Positions 22,687 through 31,622 of a stretch of 33,273 bases of DNA are shown in pieces. Made by a program: the position numbers and the translations under genes. The notes below the pieces were generated by a model. The model was not told the origin of the DNA, made no database searches, and saw only the letters and a program-made list of their open reading frames with translations. Origin of the DNA: Jatrophihabitans sp. (GTDB lineage Bacteria; Actinomycetota; Actinomycetes; Mycobacteriales; Jatrophihabitantaceae); assembly GCA_036399055.1 (NCBI GenBank), contig DASWNX010000043.1:1-33273 (forward strand), given 5' to 3'. Within the stretch, counting starts at the first letter, position 1, and each line of letters starts with the position of its first letter.

Positions 22687-23885
22687 GCCCAGCCGAAGGC
22701 TCAGCCGGCCTGCGGGTGGTCGTGCAGGCCGACGGCGGCTCACGAGGAAACCCCGGGCCGGCCGGTTACGGCGCGGTGGTGCTGGACGCCGACACCGGCG
22801 CCACGCTGGCCGAGCGCAAGGCGGCCATCGGCGTCGACACCAACAACGTCGCCGAGTACCAGGGCCTGATCGCGGGGCTGACCGCGGCCGGTGAGCTGGG
22901 CGCCAGCGAGGTTCGGGTGCAGCTGGACTCCAAGCTGGTGATCGAGCAGATGTCGGGCCGCTGGCAGGTCAAGCACCCGTCGATGCGCCCGCTCGCCCGG
23001 CAGGCCGCCGAGCTGGCCGCCGGCTTCGACCGGGTCAGCTACGAATGGATCCCGCGCGCTGAGAACAGCCATGCCGACCGGCTGGCCAATGAGGCGATGG
23101 ACGCGGCGGCCAAGCCAGGGGAGCGTGCCGAGCAAGTGAAGGGTGCCAAGCCTGTGCAGAGCGCCGAGCCGGCGAAGCCCACCGAGCCTGCGAAGCTCGC
23201 CGATGGCGCGCGGGAGCGGCTGCCGGCGAACAACAACGGGGCCTGGGTGCCGCCGCAGGACACTGCGACCCGGCTGCTGCTGGTCCGCCATGGCGTCACC
23301 AAGTACTCGGTGGCCAAGAAGTTCGCGGGCCGCTCGGACCTGGAGCTGACCGACGAGGGCGTGGAACAGGCTCGCCGGGCCGCCGGCCGGATCGCCGAGC
23401 TCGGCCCGGTGGACGTGCTGATCTCATCGCCGCTGCGGCGGACCCGGCAGACCGCGCAGCAGATCGCCGACCGGCTGGAGCTGCCGGTGCAGGTCGAGGA
23501 CGGCGTGATCGAGACCGACTTCGGCGACTGGGACGGCTACACCTTCGAGGAGGTGCGCCAGCGGTGGCCTGCCGAGCTGCAGCGGTGGCTGGAGGATCCC
23601 GCGGTGGCGCCGCCGGCCGGCGAGTCGTTCGAGACGGTGACCCGGCGGGTTCGGCGGGCCCGGGACCGGATTCTGGCCCAGCACGCCGGCAAGACGGTGG
23701 TCGTGGTCTCGCACGTGTCACCGATCAAGACCCTGGTGCGCCTGGCCCTGGACGCCCCGGTCTCGGCGATGCGGCAGATGTTCCTGGCGCCGGCCTCGGT
23801 CAGCGTCATCGAGTACTACGCCGACGGCCCGGTGTCACTGCAGTCCTTCAACGACACCGCGCACCTGGGCGCGCTCGCGCACTGA
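22683..23885 (+). CDS. Bifunctional RNase HI / alpha-ribazole phosphatase-like protein (Rv2228c-like)
   Basis: A 400 aa fusion. The N-terminal RNase H domain (about 10-140) shows ADGGSRGNPGPAGYGAVV, NNVAEYQGLI, DSKLVIEQM and NSHADRLANEA, carrying the acidic catalytic residues. A Lys-, Pro- and Ala-rich linker follows (about 140-185, with VKGAKPVQSAEPAKPTEPAK). The C-terminal histidine-phosphatase domain (about 195-400) has LLLVRHGVT, SSPLRRTRQTA, E in VIETDFGDWDG, and VVVSHVSPI. The mycobacterial homologue degrades RNA-DNA hybrids and has CobC-like phosphatase activity. Translation is coupled to the zinc-ribbon gene. It normally lies near rnpB; here a low-GC insertion separates them. Confidence 0.95.
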   Translation: MSPAEGSAGLRVVVQADGGSRGNPGPAGYGAVVLDADTGATLAERKAAIGVDTNNVAEYQGLIAGLTAAGELGASEVRVQLDSKLVIEQMSGRWQVKHPSMRPLARQAAELAAGFDRVSYEWIPRAENSHADRLANEAMDAAAKPGERAEQVKGAKPVQSAEPAKPTEPAKLADGARERLPANNNGAWVPPQDTATRLLLVRHGVTKYSVAKKFAGRSDLELTDEGVEQARRAAGRIAELGPVDVLISSPLRRTRQTAQQIADRLELPVQVEDGVIETDFGDWDGYTFEEVRQRWPAELQRWLEDPAVAPPAGESFETVTRRVRRARDRILAQHAGKTVVVVSHVSPIKTLVRLALDAPVSAMRQMFLAPASVSVIEYYADGPVSLQSFNDTAHLGALAH

Positions 23886-23890
23886 GGCGC
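23875..23890 (+). repeat. Left member of a near-direct repeat flanking the low-GC segment
   Basis: TCGCGCACTGAGGCGC at the end of the RNase H/CobC gene closely matches TCGCGCAGTAGGCGC at 26334-26348. Identical 7-base and 6-base blocks flank a 2-3 base difference. Confidence 0.35.
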
Positions 23891-24328
23891 TGACTCGGGC
23901 AGCTGTGTGCATTGCTCGCGCATCGCGGTACGCATGACCGAAGCCATTCATTCGGTTGGCCGGAGCAGATGGCCAGACTCCACAATTCGCTAAGATTTGT
24001 CGAGCAAATTGGACGTTGTAATTGAACGGCCCGTGGCGATGCAGCGCCTCCGTCGTACCACTACGCTCGGGCTCCCCATCACGGCTTGGGCTAGCACAAA
24101 TCGACCCTCTCATCGGAGCATCGCCCGGCACCGATCTCAAGAACACCGAGCGCCTCCCGACGGGAGCTACCGACGATGCTGCGTCGTTCTTCCGAGTGAG
24201 AGGTTCCGCTCGCCGGTGAACGATGATCTAGACGTTAGGTTCGCCGACTCCGGGGCGCTGTCTCGCGGTACCACGACTCGGTCCTCTTCAGTGAAGGTCA
24301 GTCCTTCCGTCAGAGGTACAGTCCGCTA
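23891..24328. other. Low-GC, gene-free leader of the inserted segment
   Basis: About 440 bases of visibly lower G+C than the gene on its left. Open frames here (both strands) show no family features, no good start sites and no consistent codon bias. A TAAGAT hexamer at 23991-23996 is the only promoter-like word besides TACAGT at 24317. It may be decayed coding sequence or carry upstream control of the ATPase gene. Confidence 0.5.
24317..24322 (+). promoter_or_regulatory. Putative -10 (TACAGT), leaderless start of the ATPase gene
   Basis: TACAGT fits TANNNT and lies six bases before GTG 24329, the same layout as four other genes in the window. An ATG at 24341, four codons downstream, is the alternative start. 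Confidence 0.45.
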
Positions 24329-26344
24329 GTGACAAGTGACATGTCGGTCCCTCGCAAGCTCGTGAATGTGAAGGAAGAGGCGCGCTCTCTCGTGAGTCAG
24401 GACAGCCTGGCGTCTGAAGTGTCGACTGCGCTAGTTGGCCTATTCGAGATTACGAGCTATGCCAGATTTAGAGCCTTCAACGGTAACTACGTGGGGATGT
24501 ACGCTAGACCCACGAAGACAATCCGAGGCTCGCTGGTCATTGAACGGGAAGTTTTCGTACTCATAGCGAACTACTCCGTGCTGCACGCTCGCACAATTAC
24601 GGTCTGTCAGGAGGCCATACAAGCTGAACAACCCCGATTACAGCCAGACTTAGCCATTGTCGTGCATGCGGATCCTGACGGCGATGACAACTTGAGGGCT
24701 TGGGGCCGCGAGGCAGGGCTAACCGTCCTACCGATTTACAGGCCAGGTGCTGGTGCGATGCCCCCAGCCACCATTCTCAGACAGCGCCTCGCGCGCGAGC
24801 TATTCGCCACGGATAGTTTCCAGATCACGGGCCCGGTCAGCGACGACGCTGACTTCTTCGGGCGGCGCGAGCAGGCTAACGATTTGCTTCGGCAACTGCA
24901 GGCAGGCCGGATCGCTGCAATCTTCGGCTTGCGCAAGGTCGGCAAGACTTCAATGCTCAATCGGGTCATCGATCTCGCTAACAATGCTGGATCTCCAAAG
25001 GTCGCGATGATCGACTGCTCGCTGCGTGGCTTCAATGAGATGCGCGCCACCGAGGCATTGAAGGTGGTTGCACGGCTCGCGCGGCTCGCGAGCCAACAGG
25101 GCTACGCACACGTGAGCCAGACACTGCGCCGGTCCGACGGAGACATAATGTCGACCTTCGACGCCATGTGGCAGGCAGGATCGACAAAGACGCCACTCCT
25201 GATCGTGTTCGACGAGGTCGACTACATTACGCCGGAATCACCGACCAGTACACATTGGAAGCATGACTTCAACGACTTCTGGCGTGAATTCCGGGCGCTC
25301 ATACAGGAGTCGAAACGGCATGACCTCACCGTGAGCGTGCTCGTAAGCGGCGTCAGCAGCAGCAGTTTTCGCACAGCAGAGATCGCTGGCACTGAGAACT
25401 CTGTGCTCCACTTCGTGCCCGAGGACTACCTCAGCCCTTTCGCGGAGGCTGCCGCCGACGCGATGATCAATGCCCTTGGAAAGCGTTGCGGACTGACTCT
25501 TTCGCCGGAGGCACGTGGCGTCATCGCTCAGACATCTGCCTACTTGCCCTACTGGATGCGGATGTCTGGATCGTATATTCATCGCCACGTCGAGGTCGAA
25601 GCGCGACCCGTGGACATCGACGCTCACCTGGCTACGCAGCTATGCAGTGAGTTCGCCGAGACCGAAGGCGCCGAAATCAGTCGAGTTGCCCTGCAAAACT
25701 TGCGCAGAGTCGACCGACCAATGTTCGACCTATTGGTCCGTGTGTCGAAAGGGGATGACGTTGACGCGCGCCAGGCGCGCCCCCTCATCAGGTACGGCCT
25801 CGTGCGGCAACAAGCTGGCTCGATTTCAGTCGACAGCCTGATGATCCAGCGCGGCCTCGAGCTGCTCGAGAGCCAGTCCGCTCATCCCGGGGTCGACGAG
25901 GCGGGCGAGGTCACCGCCAGCCGCAGAGCGTTGGATCTGGACGAGGGGGAGTGGGCAGAGGAACTGGCATCCATCAGCCGGCGGAGGAACATCCTCGAAC
26001 GAAAGGCCAGGGAATTCGTCCGCGTCGTGCTCAAGATGACTCTCCCCCCGGGCCGGGACTGGGTCGGGGTTGTCAACGATTCGCTGTCGGCTCGCAGGCG
26101 AGAGGAATGCGCCGGCCTTGCACCCGACGCGCTAATGTCCAAGCTGTACTGGATTGAGCTAAGCGCAGTAATCGGTAGAGAGTGGGCGCAGTTCGAGCGA
26201 TTTTTCCAAGACAAGAAACGTCTGCAGAACGCCTTCAACCTGTTGAACGAGCGGCCGGACGCGCACGCGAAGGATGTCGACCTAGCGGACGTCGCGCTTC
26301 AGCGACGAGAGCTTACTTGGCTAGAGGAGCGCATCGCGCAGTAG
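24329..26344 (+). CDS. P-loop (AAA/STAND-like) ATPase with possible C-terminal HEPN-like domain; defence candidate
   Basis: A 671 aa protein of no named family I recognise. Residues 1-155 form an alpha/beta domain (FEITSYARFRAF.., DLAIVVHADPDGDDNLRAWGREAGLTVLPIYR) of unknown role. The ATPase begins at FFGRREQANDLL (176-187), a typical STAND/AAA lead-in. Walker A is GLRKVGKTS (200-208) and Walker B LLIVFDEVD (290-298), followed by a possible sensor in SVLVSGVSS (336-344) and a helical or winged-helix region (about 385-510). The last ~130 residues are helical and contain LLNERPDAHAKDVD (638-651), resembling the R-x(3-6)-H motif of HEPN/Swt1-type RNases (R642, H646). G+C is clearly lower than in its neighbours. 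It sits alone between RNase H/CobC and rnpB, so recent transfer is likely. A sensor-ATPase-nuclease defence protein is inference. Confidence 0.8.
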   Translation: MTSDMSVPRKLVNVKEEARSLVSQDSLASEVSTALVGLFEITSYARFRAFNGNYVGMYARPTKTIRGSLVIEREVFVLIANYSVLHARTITVCQEAIQAEQPRLQPDLAIVVHADPDGDDNLRAWGREAGLTVLPIYRPGAGAMPPATILRQRLARELFATDSFQITGPVSDDADFFGRREQANDLLRQLQAGRIAAIFGLRKVGKTSMLNRVIDLANNAGSPKVAMIDCSLRGFNEMRATEALKVVARLARLASQQGYAHVSQTLRRSDGDIMSTFDAMWQAGSTKTPLLIVFDEVDYITPESPTSTHWKHDFNDFWREFRALIQESKRHDLTVSVLVSGVSSSSFRTAEIAGTENSVLHFVPEDYLSPFAEAAADAMINALGKRCGLTLSPEARGVIAQTSAYLPYWMRMSGSYIHRHVEVEARPVDIDAHLATQLCSEFAETEGAEISRVALQNLRRVDRPMFDLLVRVSKGDDVDARQARPLIRYGLVRQQAGSISVDSLMIQRGLELLESQSAHPGVDEAGEVTASRRALDLDEGEWAEELASISRRRNILERKAREFVRVVLKMTLPPGRDWVGVVNDSLSARRREECAGLAPDALMSKLYWIELSAVIGREWAQFERFFQDKKRLQNAFNLLNERPDAHAKDVDLADVALQRRELTWLEERIAQ

Positions 26345-26348
26345 GCGC
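26334..26348 (+). repeat. Right member of a near-direct repeat flanking the low-GC segment
   Basis: TCGCGCAGTAGGCGC spans the stop of the ATPase gene and resembles 23875-23890, which spans the stop of the RNase H/CobC gene. The two may mark the ends of an insertion of about 2.45 kb, or be chance in GC-rich DNA. Confidence 0.35.
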
Positions 26349-26558
26349 ACGAGCCGCAGGCAGGCGCTGCAACACCTCGTGGGTGCACGTGCATGCGGTT
26401 CTCCGCGGCTCCCCGCCAGAATAGCCGCGGTGGAAGCGAGTTCGGCAACACTGTGCCAGGCGGTCGTCAGCCCCGGTGAGCATCACCACCAGCGCGCGCG
26501 GTACCGCGACCACGGCCTCACGTGGGACGAGCGGTAAGTCACGCCGTCGCGCGGGCGT

Positions 26559-26564
26559 TAAGAT
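26559..26564 (+). promoter_or_regulatory. -10 element of rnpB (TAAGAT)
   Basis: TAAGAT ends ten bases before the inferred 5' end of RNase P RNA. No clear TTGACA-like -35 is seen. Confidence 0.5.
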
Positions 26565-26574
26565 CGGCATGCGG

Positions 26575-26992
26575 CGGACGAGCCGACCGGGCGACCGCGT
26601 CAGCCTGGCGACAGGCTGCCGAGGAAAGTCCGGGCTCCACAGAGCAGGGTGGTTGTTAACGGCAACCCGGGGTGACCCGCGGGAAAGTGCCACAGAAAAC
26701 AGACCGCCGGACGGTTCGGGCTTGCTCGAACGGCTCGGTAAGGGTGAAACGGTGGTGTAAGAGACCACCAGCGTCCCGGGTGACCGGGATGGCTAGGCAA
26801 ACCCCACCCGGAGCAAGGTCAAGAGGCGTCTCAGGCTTGCCGGAGACGCTGCGCAGGCGTTCGAGGGCTGCTCGCCCGAGCCTGTGGGTAGACCGCTAGA
26901 GCCTGCCGGCGACGGCAGGCCGAGATGGATGGTCGCCGTTCGGAGGACTCGTCCTCCGTCCACAGGACCCGGCTTACAGGTCGACTCGTCCG
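26575..26992 (+). ncRNA. rnpB: RNase P RNA, bacterial type A
   Basis: The catalytic RNA of RNase P, which matures tRNA 5' ends. The highly conserved GAGGAAAGTCCGGGCTCC lies at 26621-26638, followed by CACAGAGCAGG, then ACAGAAAACAGACCGCC (about 26691-26707), AAGGGTGAAACGGTGG and GGCAAACCCCACCCGGAGCAAG. The 3' end CCCGGCTTACAGG precedes the P1 strand CTCGTCCG (26985-26992), which pairs with CGGACGAG at 26575-26582. The P1 pairing sets both ends to within a few bases. Confidence 0.97.
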
Positions 26993-27014
26993 TCGCCCCT
27001 CGTCCGTCGCCCCT
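26987..27014. repeat. 14 bp tandem duplication at the rnpB 3' end
   Basis: CGTCCGTCGCCCCT occurs twice in tandem (26987-27000 and 27001-27014). The first copy includes the 3' strand of P1, so the second provides a potential alternative pairing partner. Confidence 0.7.
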
Positions 27015-27018
27015 CGTG

Positions 27019-27080
27019 CTGAGGCCTGCCGCGCCGGCTCGCCGGCGGGGCTGAGGCCTGCCGCGCTGGCTCGCCGGCGG
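27019..27080. repeat. 30 bp repeat, two near-identical copies, 32 bp period
   Basis: The copies at 27019-27048 and 27051-27080 both begin CTGAGGCCTGCCGCG and end GGCTCGCCGGCGG, with one base difference. Each contains a CCGGCTCGCCGG-like dyad, so they may act as hairpins after rnpB. Confidence 0.7.
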
Positions 27081-27144
27081 CCGGTTCCTCTAGCGTGACG
27101 TGCACGGCGGCCGCCCCGAGGCCGCCTCTGCGCGGGAGTCGCCG

Positions 27145-27345
27145 ATGGGTACCGAAGATCTGACCGGGACGTTCTGGTTCTGCCAGAAGCACCACGCCGT
27201 CGAGCCGTTCGCAGGCTGCGGCAGCCATGAGCGGATCGGCCCGTTCGACACCGAGGCCGAGGCGGCCAAGGCGCTGGACACCATCGCCGAGCGCGAGCGC
27301 AAGTATGACGCCGAAGACGCCTCCTGGGACGCCTGGGAGGGCTGA
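27145..27345 (+). CDS. Small conserved actinobacterial protein
   Basis: A 66 aa soluble protein from ATG 27145, with GGGAG about seven bases upstream. The pattern FWFCQKHHAVEPFAGCGSHERIGPFDTEAEAAKALDTIAER..WD has a WFC..H..VE start, a second Cys, a G-P-[FY] turn and an Ala-rich helix. This resembles short uncharacterised actinobacterial proteins I recall having the form H-x-VE...R[IL]GPY-x-T-x-EAA-x-AL, but I cannot name a family. The His and Cys could bind metal. The frame also reads upstream to 27100, without support. Convergent with panB. Confidence 0.65.
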   Translation: MGTEDLTGTFWFCQKHHAVEPFAGCGSHERIGPFDTEAEAAKALDTIAERERKYDAEDASWDAWEG

Positions 27346-27410
27346 GCAGGCTTGTCGCCCAAGGGCTGAGCAGAGGCTTTCGCCAAGGGCTGAGCGGGCC
27401 TGCCTGTCAC
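27339..27410. repeat. Three imperfect 24 bp tandem repeats after the small protein gene
   Basis: Units start GGGCTGAG at 27339, 27363 and 27387. The first overlaps the TGA stop of the 66 aa gene. The second and third keep the GGCTGAGC core and a GGC-T-TCGCC-AA tail. Located between convergent genes; function unknown. Confidence 0.6.
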
Positions 27411-27431
27411 GCCCAGGCCGAACGCGCGCTG

Positions 27432-28265
<834 letters not shown>

Positions 28266-28377
28266 GTCGAGTCCTAGGGGTTCCTCGAGGCCGGCTCACC
28301 GGTCCCCGGGCGATGGGTGGACCCCACCATGGTGCTCCATTTCCCCAGACTTGGGAACCGGCGACCCGCCGAGAGAT

Positions 28378-30102
28378 CTAACTCACCCCGTGCTCGCGCC
28401 AGCGGTTGGTGATCGGCAGCCGGCGATCGCGGCCGAAGGCCTTGAGGCTGATCTTGGGCCCCGGCGGGTACTGCCGCCGCTTCCACTCGGCCGCGTCGGT
28501 CATCCGCGTCACCCGGGCTGCCAACTCCTCGTCGAAGCCGAGGGCCAGCAGGTCGGAGAAGCCGGCGTCGCCGTCGACGTAGTGGGCCAGCAGCTCGTCG
28601 AGCACCTCGTAGTCAGGCAGCGAGTCGGTGTCGAGCTGGCCTGGCCTCAGCTCCGCAGACGGCGGCTTGGTGATCGAGTTCTCCGGGATCGGCGCGGTCT
28701 CACCCCGCCGCGTCGCCTCGGCGTTGCGCCAGCGCGCGAGCTTCCAGACCAGCGTCTTGGGGACGTCCTTGATCGGGGCGAAGCCGCCCACCGCGTCGCC
28801 GTAGATCGTCGAGTAGCCGACCGACAGCTCGCTCTTGTTGCCGGTGGCCAGCACCAGGTGGCCGTGCTGGTTGGACAGCCCCATCAGCGTGGTGCCGCGG
28901 ACCCGGGCCTGCACGTTCTCCTCGGCCAGGCCGGTCAGCTTCAGCGACTCGACGAACGCGCTGACCATCGGCGCGATCGGCACCGTCTGCAACGGCGCGC
29001 CTAGGTTGGCGGCCAGCTCGGCGGCGTCGGCGAGCGAGTGCGCGGAGGAGTAGTCGCTGGGCAGCGCCACGCCGTGCACGTTCGCGCCCCCGATCGCGTC
29101 CGCCGCGATCGCGGCCACCACCGCCGAGTCGATGCCGCCGCTCATGCCGAGCACCACCGAGGAGAAGCCGTTCTTGACGACGTAGTCCCGGGTGCCGACC
29201 ACCAGCGCGCCCCACACCTCGGCCTCGTCCTGCAACCGGTCAGCGATCCCGAGCGGCTCGGCCAGCTCCTCGCTGAGCGGGCGTGGCGGCTTGGGCGCCC
29301 GGTAGCGGCCGACGCTCAGCTCGCCGGCCTGGCTGACCGTGTTGCCGGTGCTGGCGGGCAGCTCCAGCTCCAGCAGGAAGAGGCCCTCGACGAACTGCGG
29401 CGCCCGGGCCAGCAGCTGGCCGTCGGCGCCGACCGCGAACGAGTCGCCGTCGAAGACCAGCTCGTCCTGCGCGCCGCACTGGTTGACGTAGACCACCGCG
29501 GCGCCGGCCTCCACCGCCCGGCGACGCACCAGGGACAGCCGCACGTCGTCCTTGTCGCGCTCGTAGGGCGAGCCGTTGATGTTGACCAGCAGTCCGACCT
29601 CGGCGGCCGCGGCGGCGGCGAACGGGCCGCCGTCCTGCCAGACGTCCTCGCAGATCGTCAGCCCGATGTCGACGCCGCCGAAGTGGACCACGCTGAGCTC
29701 AGCGCCGGCCTTGAAGTAGCGGGACTCGTCGAAGACGCCGTAATTGGGCAGGTGGTGCTTGAAGTAGCGGGCCACCACCTGGCCGTCCTGGACGAAGGCG
29801 GCGGCGTTGCGGGGACCGCCCTCTGAGTCCAGGTAGCCCACCACCACCGCGATGTCGCCCTGACCGGCGGCCGCCAGCTCAGTGGCCAGCCTCGTCAGCG
29901 CCGCGCACGAGGCCTGCCGAAACGACTGGCGCAGCACCAGGTCCTCGGGCGGGTAGCCGGTCAGCGTCATCTCCGGAAAGACCACCAGCTGGGCGCCTGC
30001 CTCAGCGGCCTGCCCGACCCGCTCGCGCACCATGGCGCAGTTGGCGTCCAGGTCACCGACGACCAGGTCGACTTGGGCAAGGGCGATCCGCACGACACTC
30101 AC
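28378..30102 (-). CDS. nadE: Glutamine-dependent NAD+ synthetase
   Basis: A 574 aa two-domain enzyme making NAD+ from nicotinic acid adenine dinucleotide. The N-terminal nitrilase-type glutaminase (about 1-265) carries Glu in FPEMTLTGY, Lys in RYFKHHLPNYGVFDE and Cys in LTICEDVW. The C-terminal ATP pyrophosphatase synthetase (about 290-574) has LGMSGGIDSAVVAAI, LPSDYSSAHSLADA, ATGNKSELSVGYSTIYGD and the terminal YPPGPKISLKAFGRDRRLPITNRWRE. The GTG start at 30102 is used; the next GTG, three codons in, is possible. It is separated from panB by about 110 bases and may be its own unit. Confidence 0.96.
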   Translation of the reverse strand: MSVVRIALAQVDLVVGDLDANCAMVRERVGQAAEAGAQLVVFPEMTLTGYPPEDLVLRQSFRQASCAALTRLATELAAAGQGDIAVVVGYLDSEGGPRNAAAFVQDGQVVARYFKHHLPNYGVFDESRYFKAGAELSVVHFGGVDIGLTICEDVWQDGGPFAAAAAAEVGLLVNINGSPYERDKDDVRLSLVRRRAVEAGAAVVYVNQCGAQDELVFDGDSFAVGADGQLLARAPQFVEGLFLLELELPASTGNTVSQAGELSVGRYRAPKPPRPLSEELAEPLGIADRLQDEAEVWGALVVGTRDYVVKNGFSSVVLGMSGGIDSAVVAAIAADAIGGANVHGVALPSDYSSAHSLADAAELAANLGAPLQTVPIAPMVSAFVESLKLTGLAEENVQARVRGTTLMGLSNQHGHLVLATGNKSELSVGYSTIYGDAVGGFAPIKDVPKTLVWKLARWRNAEATRRGETAPIPENSITKPPSAELRPGQLDTDSLPDYEVLDELLAHYVDGDAGFSDLLALGFDEELAARVTRMTDAAEWKRRQYPPGPKISLKAFGRDRRLPITNRWREHGVS

Positions 30103-30282
30103 CCGCTCAGTCTGCCGCCTGCCTGTGCCTAGGCGCCCGGGGGGAGTGGTTCGAGCCTTGAACGGCCTCCATTTGACACCGTTTCGTCACGAGCCGTGAC
30201 CGTGAACGCCCGGAAAGTAAGTCACAATGGTTGCGCTACGGCGCCCGCGACGGCGGGTGGCCGTGAAGTGGGAGGAACGGTC

Positions 30283-31539
30283 TTGGTGGGTTACCGGGAT
30301 AGGACGGCGGCGGTGGTGTCGGGGGTGCTGGCTGCCGCGCTGTTGCTGAGCGCCTGCTCCCAGAAGAAGTCCCCCGACGCGGCCGGGCCCGGGTCGGGCG
30401 CCTCCACCGGGACGGCCTCTGCTGCCAGCAGCGCGCCGCAGACGCCACCGGCGGCACTGCGCTTCGCCCCGGCCCACGAGGCGGCCGGCGTCAACCCGTT
30501 GACCCCCGTCAAGGTCGCGGTGTCAGGCGGCTCGCTGTCTCAGGTCAGCCTGACCAACCTCGAAGGCAAGCAGGTCAAGGGCGCGCTGTCGGCCGACAAG
30601 CGGTCCTGGTCATCGGCTGAGACGCTGGGCTACAACCGCCTGTACTCGCTGGCGGCCACGGCCGTCAACCCGGCGGGTCAGCAGACCTCGACAACCAGCA
30701 CCTTCAGCACGCTCAAGCCTGCCAACATGACGATGCCCTACATCCAGACCGCGGCCGGCGGCGGCGTCTCACCGGGAGTCACCTTCGGGGTGGGACAGGT
30801 GGTGCGGGTCCACTTCGACGAGCCGATTCCCGACCGCAAGGCGGCCCAGGCCGCGCTGTCGGTCAAGACCGAGCCGGCTCAGGTCGGCGGATTCAGCTGG
30901 CTGGACGACTCCAACGTCTACTGGCGCACCAAGAACTACCTCAAGCCGGGCACCAAGGTGACCATCACCGCCAAGGTCTACGGCAAGAACTTCGGCAAGT
31001 CGCTCTACGGCCAGGCCGATGCCAGCACCTGGTTCCGGGTCGGTGACAAGCACATCTCGATCGCTGACGACCGCACCAAGATGATCAAGGTCTACTCCAA
31101 CGACAGGCTGGTCCGCACAATGCCGACCTCGATGGGCCGGAACGTGCGCATCCCCGGTGACAAGGGCCCGATCGACCTGCGCACCAACTCCGGCCCGCAC
31201 GTGGTGGTCGGCGGCGAGAAGAAGATCAAAATGGACTCAGCCTCGTTCGGCCTGAGCAAGGGCGACGAGGCGTACAAGAAGGTCGTGCCGGTCGGCGTGC
31301 GGATCAGCTACGACGGCGAGTACGTGCACTGGGCCGACTGGTCGATCGCACAGCAGGGCAAGGTCAACGTCTCGCACGGCTGCCTCAACGTCTCACCGTC
31401 CAACGCCTACTGGTTCTACGACTTCTCCCTGCCCGGCGACATCGTCGACGTGCGCAACACCGGGCGGAACCTGGCCGAGTGGAACTCCGGCTACTGGAAC
31501 GTCTCGTGGGCGAGCTGGCTGGCCGACAGCGCCACCTGA
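30283..31539 (+). CDS. L,D-transpeptidase lipoprotein (LdtMt2-like, YkuD domain)
   Basis: A 418 aa (TTG start) exported protein. The hydrophobic VLAAALLLSAC ends in a lipobox, so it is a lipoprotein. Two Ig-like domains (about 45-250; RFAPAHEAAGVNPLTPVKVAVSGG and TFGVGQVVRVHFDEPIPD) precede the YkuD catalytic domain, whose SHGCLNVSPSNAYWFYDF contains the catalytic Cys. It makes 3-3 crosslinks in peptidoglycan and matches the mycobacterial LdtMt2 layout. GGAGG at 30271-30275 suits TTG 30283 or GTG 30286; the frame reads back to 30196, but that adds a non-signal extension. Divergent from nadE. Confidence 0.92.
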   Translation: MVGYRDRTAAVVSGVLAAALLLSACSQKKSPDAAGPGSGASTGTASAASSAPQTPPAALRFAPAHEAAGVNPLTPVKVAVSGGSLSQVSLTNLEGKQVKGALSADKRSWSSAETLGYNRLYSLAATAVNPAGQQTSTTSTFSTLKPANMTMPYIQTAAGGGVSPGVTFGVGQVVRVHFDEPIPDRKAAQAALSVKTEPAQVGGFSWLDDSNVYWRTKNYLKPGTKVTITAKVYGKNFGKSLYGQADASTWFRVGDKHISIADDRTKMIKVYSNDRLVRTMPTSMGRNVRIPGDKGPIDLRTNSGPHVVVGGEKKIKMDSASFGLSKGDEAYKKVVPVGVRISYDGEYVHWADWSIAQQGKVNVSHGCLNVSPSNAYWFYDFSLPGDIVDVRNTGRNLAEWNSGYWNVSWASWLADSAT

Positions 31540-31622
31540 GTCGCGCCTTCGCCGGAAGTGGCTCGGCGCCCGACCGGGGCGTCGCTACCCGGCCGGAGCC
31601 GGTTACGGCAGACTGACTGATT

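Noticed and set aside
23997-24329. Small plus-strand gene (about 110 codons) before the ATPase
   Set aside because: No ribosome-binding site, no family features and no consistent codon bias; overlapping frames on both strands look equally random.
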